The translations under genes were made by a program, and so were the position numbers. A DNA stretch of 45,763 bases. It comes from Eubacteriaceae bacterium (GTDB taxonomy: Bacteria; Bacillota; Clostridia; Eubacteriales; Eubacteriaceae). The stretch is from NCBI GenBank assembly GCA_017405085.1, contig JAFRBB010000014.1, positions 1 through 45,763 of the forward strand, written 5' to 3'. A model generated the notes under the pieces. The model was not told the DNA's origin. It saw nothing but the letters and a program-made list of their open reading frames with translations, and searched no databases. Below are positions 42,569 through 45,763 of the stretch, in pieces; position 1 is the first letter of the stretch; each line of letters begins with the position of its first letter.

Positions 42569-43593
42569 TATGCCATCTCCTTTACATGGGTTTCGATAAA
42601 GTCGATTTCCGTTTCATCTAGGCCATATTTGCGGTAAAGCTGCAAATCGATGTCGTGAATGGTTTTTGACCAATCGATGTCCGAGTTGGACGTGAAGTCT
42701 TGGAGGGGGACGTATTTCCATTTATAGGGCGTTATGTCCTGCGTTTTTTTAAGAACACTCAACATACATCTCAAAAATTTAGTTTTTAAATATTTTCTTA
42801 AATTTACTGCTTCTTCTTCCGTATCAAAAGCCCCCATAGAAAAGAAAGTCTGAGTGTGTCCAGATCTTTTTTCCCCAATTATAATATCTGAAAATGCTTC
42901 TCCAAACTTACCACTTCCCTGCGCTTTTGATAAAATAACTTTATATTTTTCAAAATTTTCTGGAACCCCTAAATATCTCGAATCAATATAAAAGACACAT
43001 CTTTTCTTTTTATACATTCCGTAAATAAGAACATCATCAGTGTTTTTTTGTTCTTCAAAAAAAATCTTACCATAAAGATTTTCAAACGCATTTGTTCTTA
43101 AATCAAAAGATTTACCAGTTAGAGAGACATACTCTGGATGATCAATTTTTAGCTTTTCTGTATAACAATATGGTACTCCCCTTATACAAATATCTGTAAT
43201 ACTTTTTGAACACGATGGAAATACTTTATGTAAAATACCATTTAACTCATCATATTCAGTAAATACGCCTATTTCTCCATATTCATTATTTGAATTCCTC
43301 AGCGTTATTGCAACTCCACCCTTTATTTCAGTGTTCGAGAAAATTTTTGAAGCATCAGATTCATAGTATAACACCTTGAAATGTTCGTCATGAAGCATTT
43401 TTTCATTCCACTCTTTTGGCGTCTGCCCTGCATTAAAAAGGAATCTCGCAGGAGTTATTAATTCCACACAATCACTTATTGAATATGAAGCATCCATAAA
43501 AAGATTATATACTGGGCTTTGACGTCCGTTTTTTCCATTTTCTTGCTGATAGGGCGGATTGCCAATCACATAATCAAATAACTTTTTTCCCAT
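42568..43593 (-). CDS. Eco57I-like adenine methyltransferase, NPPY half with target-recognition region
   Basis: The 341-residue protein starts directly at motif IV: MGKKLFDYVIGNPPYQQ, NPPY at 12-15. It continues with the PARFLFNAG segment and a target-recognition-like C-terminal part. Motifs X and I are missing here and sit at the C-terminus of the next gene. The end of that protein (ELKKLFDL) and the start of this one look like the two sides of one split enzyme. From about 42740 to 43540 the sequence is strikingly AT-rich, unlike its neighbours. That suggests the specificity part was exchanged by recombination. It follows RhuM by 3 nt with GAAGGAG as ribosome site. Confidence 0.8.
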   Translation of the reverse strand: MGKKLFDYVIGNPPYQQENGKNGRQSPVYNLFMDASYSISDCVELITPARFLFNAGQTPKEWNEKMLHDEHFKVLYYESDASKIFSNTEIKGGVAITLRNSNNEYGEIGVFTEYDELNGILHKVFPSCSKSITDICIRGVPYCYTEKLKIDHPEYVSLTGKSFDLRTNAFENLYGKIFFEEQKNTDDVLIYGMYKKKRCVFYIDSRYLGVPENFEKYKVILSKAQGSGKFGEAFSDIIIGEKRSGHTQTFFSMGAFDTEEEAVNLRKYLKTKFLRCMLSVLKKTQDITPYKWKYVPLQDFTSNSDIDWSKTIHDIDLQLYRKYGLDETEIDFIETHVKEMA

Positions 43594-43596
43594 GGT

Positions 43597-44199
43597 TTAT
43601 CTCTCCTTCACTCTTTTTTCGGCTTTCTTTCCGATGGCTTTAAGACTGTTCAAATACGCCTTATCAACCGGCGTCAACGCGGCCTGTTGAAACTTTCGAT
43701 ATTCTTCTTTTGCTTTTCGCATTGCTTGATCATGACTGATTTTGCCCGCGTTGGTCAGCAGCTCTTTCCAATATGTCCCGCCACCGTTGCCCTTCAACCG
43801 CTCGTCATCCATGGCAAATCCCTTGATCATGTATTCTTTGATAACAGATGTGGCCCAAATGCGAAATTGTGTCCCTCGGATAGATTTGACTCTGTATCCC
43901 ACGGAAATAATGACATCAAGGCTATAAAAGGATACAGGTCTGTCAGAGGTTGCAATGTGCAAAATTTGCACATTGCTTTTCTCAGGCAGTTCTCCCTCGT
44001 TAAACACATTTTTGATATGCCTTGAAATGACGGAACGATCTCGCTGAAAAAGCTCAGCCATTTGAGATTTTGACAGCCAGACGGTTTCATCGCGCAGGCT
44101 CACATCAATTTTGGTCAAGCCGTCCTCGGTTTGATAGATCATCATCTCACCATGGTCGACCACCGGTTTTTCCGGTAAAGTCCTCTTTTTAGCTCCCAT
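43597..44199 (-). CDS. RhuM-family protein with apparent internal deletion
   Basis: The 200-residue protein shows the RhuM N-terminus (DETVWLSKSQMAELFQRDRS and HIKNVFNEGEL, then SVGYRVKSIRGTQFRIWA). In RhuM as I know it, KELL is followed by about 100 or more residues before the final HAGKISHEQA part. Here GGTYWKELL runs at once into TNAGKISHDQAMRKAKEEY. The frame is kept, so this looks like a clean internal deletion. RhuM proteins occur as cargo inside restriction operons; their role is unclear. The ATG directly follows the stop of the upstream gene, whose end supplies the ribosome site AAGGAG. Confidence 0.8.
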   Translation of the reverse strand: MGAKKRTLPEKPVVDHGEMMIYQTEDGLTKIDVSLRDETVWLSKSQMAELFQRDRSVISRHIKNVFNEGELPEKSNVQILHIATSDRPVSFYSLDVIISVGYRVKSIRGTQFRIWATSVIKEYMIKGFAMDDERLKGNGGGTYWKELLTNAGKISHDQAMRKAKEEYRKFQQAALTPVDKAYLNSLKAIGKKAEKRVKER

Positions 44200-45126
44200 T
44201 TACTTCTCCTTCAAATCCATAAACTTGAGGGACATTTTGCTTCGCCAGTCATAAATCCGACAGGGCACGGCCTCGGGCTCCCCTGCCCCGGCGCCCGCCA
44301 TGTCAAAAAGGGTCATCTGTTTAAACGGCTCAAAGGGCTTGCCCAAAGGCACCGTGTCCTTGAGTCCGTCCATTTGCCAAAGATTCCACGCGATTTTGCC
44401 CGAAAGCTGCCGGAGCAGCTTGTCCTCGGGCCTTCGCCCCCAGCGCGCCTCGTGATACTCCACAAAGGTAAGCAGCAAATTGATTCTGGCGATGAGCACA
44501 TTGTCCCCCTGATATTCATAGCCATAGGACGCCTCAAAGGCGCGAATCGCCCATTTGAGCCAATCGTCATAGGTCTCTGTGTTCTCCCCAACAATCCGAA
44601 GCTTTCGGTCAAGAATGCCGATACGCCGTTCAAGAGGCACAATGGGCTCCCCGGTGGACACATCATAGCGGGAGACCAAATAGGGCGCCTCACCGCAGGT
44701 GATCTCCAGCCTTCGGGAATCCACATAGTGTTGCCACGTTTTGTTTTGAGGAAAGGCGATTTTCCTTTCCGTGGGCGTCCAGGTGTGGTCGGCATTTTCC
44801 GTGTTAAACACATCGGGCCTGTCAAACCAGTCCGCGTCACAATGGTTGTTCATGCGGTTGCACAGCCATGCCGGCGTGAACACCTCCGCTTTTTTGCGGG
44901 TCCGTTTGGCCTGGGCTTCTTGGGATTTTTCAATGCGAGGCCGAATGAGATCCGGACGCGACAGAAGCGCGCTCGCGCGAATTTCCATCTTGTCCGCGAA
45001 GCCGGGGCCATAGGCTTTGTAAGAATCCGTTGCCCAGATGATATTTTTTTTGGTTGATTTATCCGCGAGCAAAAGCTCAAGCACCCCCGATATGGGATAC
45101 CCGCGGATGTCGATTAATTTTTCCAT
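44200..45126 (-). CDS. Restriction-modification protein of the 'subunit M' type, no NPPY
   Basis: The start is set at the ATG behind AAGGAGG (MEKLIDIRGYP, 308 residues); an earlier in-frame ATG is less likely. It contains KAEVFTPAWLCNRMNN (81-85 is the FTP of methyltransferase motif X) and LEITCGEAPYLVSRYD (about 140-155), which stands at the place of motif I. There is no NPPY. Proteins of this kind are annotated as restriction endonuclease subunit M and accompany helicase and Eco57I-like genes. It is the first gene of the four-gene operon. The C-terminus MSLKFMDLKEK is natural. Confidence 0.8.
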   Translation of the reverse strand: MEKLIDIRGYPISGVLELLLADKSTKKNIIWATDSYKAYGPGFADKMEIRASALLSRPDLIRPRIEKSQEAQAKRTRKKAEVFTPAWLCNRMNNHCDADWFDRPDVFNTENADHTWTPTERKIAFPQNKTWQHYVDSRRLEITCGEAPYLVSRYDVSTGEPIVPLERRIGILDRKLRIVGENTETYDDWLKWAIRAFEASYGYEYQGDNVLIARINLLLTFVEYHEARWGRRPEDKLLRQLSGKIAWNLWQMDGLKDTVPLGKPFEPFKQMTLFDMAGAGAGEPEAVPCRIYDWRSKMSLKFMDLKEK

Positions 45127-45316
45127 CGGAAGATTTCCCTCCTTGACAGTCATGTTGCCGACAGCGTCGGCGCAATTGCTATTAGATTTTTTTCGCGATA
45201 CCGATATCCTTCAATGCTGGGAATTCTCCCGAAAATGAAGTTAGTCCCATCGATGGTTTTTCATCGTCTTCTCAAAAGCCTTGATTGGACTGCTTTTCCG
45301 TTTCTTTTTCCTTTTG

Positions 45317-45623
45317 TTAAAGATAATAAAAGGCTTTTTGCGTTTCGATTTCCGCTCTGAGTTCTTCTTCCGTCGGAAGATACAATTTATATTTAGACGC
45401 GAACAACTGCTCATTGCCGCGCAACACGGAATAGCGCGCGATATCCTCATCTGTTTCCGAACAAAGGACGATGCCCAATGTCGGGTTATCGTCTTTTTGT
45501 TTTTTGAGTTCATCATACATCCGCACATACATATCCATTTGCCCAACATCCTGATGGGTTATCTTTCCCATCTTAAGATCAATCAAAACAAAACATTTCA
45601 AAATGTAGTTATAAAAAACAAGG
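45317..45623 (-). pseudogene. C-terminal remnant of a DUF1016/YhcG PDDEXK nuclease, cut by an IS
   Basis: The minus frame reads LVFYNYILKCFVLIDLKMGK, then THQDVGQMDMYVRMYDELKK, LGIVLCSETDEDIARYSVL and ASKYKLYLPTEEELRAEIE. This is the C-terminal part of the DUF1016 nuclease, including the D-x-K of its catalytic core. Coding similarity stops at 45623, exactly where the IS end begins, so the N-terminal part has been separated or lost. Such nucleases often accompany restriction genes. An internal ATG might give a 94-residue product, unlikely to be active. Confidence 0.8.
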
Positions 45624-45763
45624 GTAGTGGCAGTATAATGGTGTAAAATTGAAAACTAAAAAACGAGCCAAAAGCTCCGCCTTTAGGTATAATGTTAAAT
45701 GAGAAAAAACAACATGGTACCTAGGAGGTAAAAACAAATGGCTCAGCTCAATATTACACTAAA
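45624..45763 (+). mobile_element. Left end of an IS256-family element
   Basis: The segment starts GGTAGTGGCAGTATAATGGT and continues GTAAAATTGAAAACTAAAAA, resembling IS256-type terminal repeats (GTATAATTGTGTAAAA). It leads after about 110 nt to a transposase start. The right end, and so the target duplication, lies outside the window. Confidence 0.75.
45738..45763 (+). CDS. IS256-family transposase, N-terminal codons only
   Basis: ATG behind AGGAGGT opens MAQLNITL and runs off the window. This beginning is the standard N-terminus of many IS256 (Mutator-type) transposases. The identification rests on eight residues plus the IS-like end upstream. Confidence 0.7.

Noticed and set aside
41585..42637. 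A 350-codon plus frame opposite the restriction helicase
   Set aside because: It is antisense to the helicase and nuclease motifs, which are clearly the coding strand.
45241..45549. A 102-codon minus frame overlapping the DUF1016 remnant
   Set aside because: It is in a different frame from the recognisable nuclease sequence and is Lys/Arg-rich without family features.
1..45763. CRISPR array
   Set aside because: No regularly spaced direct repeats were found; the repeats present are palindromic and scattered.

Overview
The window reads as chromosome of a Firmicute of the class Clostridia. The signs are a nine-gene V/A-type ATPase operon with the ligands for sodium, the Firmicute order prmA-rsmE-mtaB-HIT-rpsU-yqeY, an ArgJ-type (acetyl-recycling) arginine pathway, eutS/eutP genes, and Shine-Dalgarno sites of GGAGG type with some TTG starts. 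Base composition is moderate in the core genes and clearly more AT-rich in several accessory pieces. I would not name a genus.

Layout. (1) 1-1382, minus: a 5'-truncated phage MuF-type head protein carrying an ADP-ribosyltransferase domain, followed by a small partner ORF that leaves the window. (2) 1591-10266, minus: V-type ATPase operon H-I-K-E-C-F-A-B-D with a GIY-YIG gene coupled to its end. (3) 10369-18864: arginine biosynthesis as two divergent units, argC-argJ-argB-argD (minus) and argG-argH (plus). They share a control region with near-consensus promoters and ArgR-box-like sequences. (4) 18865-21015: a probable structured RNA gene of about 300 nt (minus) and an AT-rich orphan AAA ATPase. 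(5) 21168-24599, minus: VTC-domain protein, DUF4956 membrane protein and a beta-helix surface protein. (6) 24823-25665, plus: a 61-residue membrane protein and two tRNA genes. (7) 26028-30277, minus: translation/RNA-modification cluster. (8) 30581-32858, plus: orphan eutS-eutP followed by a methylthioribose-kinase-like kinase. (9) 33008-38876: aspartate-to-threonine pathway, hom-lysC (minus) divergent from thrC-thrB-ACT regulator (plus). (10) 39200-45126, minus: a restriction-modification operon whose adenine methyltransferase motifs are spread over separate proteins in permuted order, with a shortened RhuM gene inside. (11) 45317-45763: the C-terminal remnant of a DUF1016 nuclease cut by an IS256-family element that continues past the window.

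How it works together. The metabolic core makes arginine from glutamate (argC, J, B, D, then G and H; the carbamoyl-phosphate and ornithine-transfer steps lie elsewhere) and threonine from aspartate (lysC, hom, thrB, thrC; aspartate-semialdehyde dehydrogenase lies elsewhere). The ATPase couples ATP to an ion gradient, probably of sodium.

The accessory layer is the more unusual part. A family of short palindromes with an ATTAATCATTCAT-like tail lies between genes at six or seven places, and at some of them appears to act as terminator. A second dispersed repeat links 13.2 kb and 25.7 kb. The best candidates for something little described are the distributed methyltransferase operon, the 300-nt RNA gene, the MuF-ADP-ribosyltransferase with its partner, and the orphan eutS-eutP-kinase unit. 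All functions are read from sequence only; nothing here was searched against a database.
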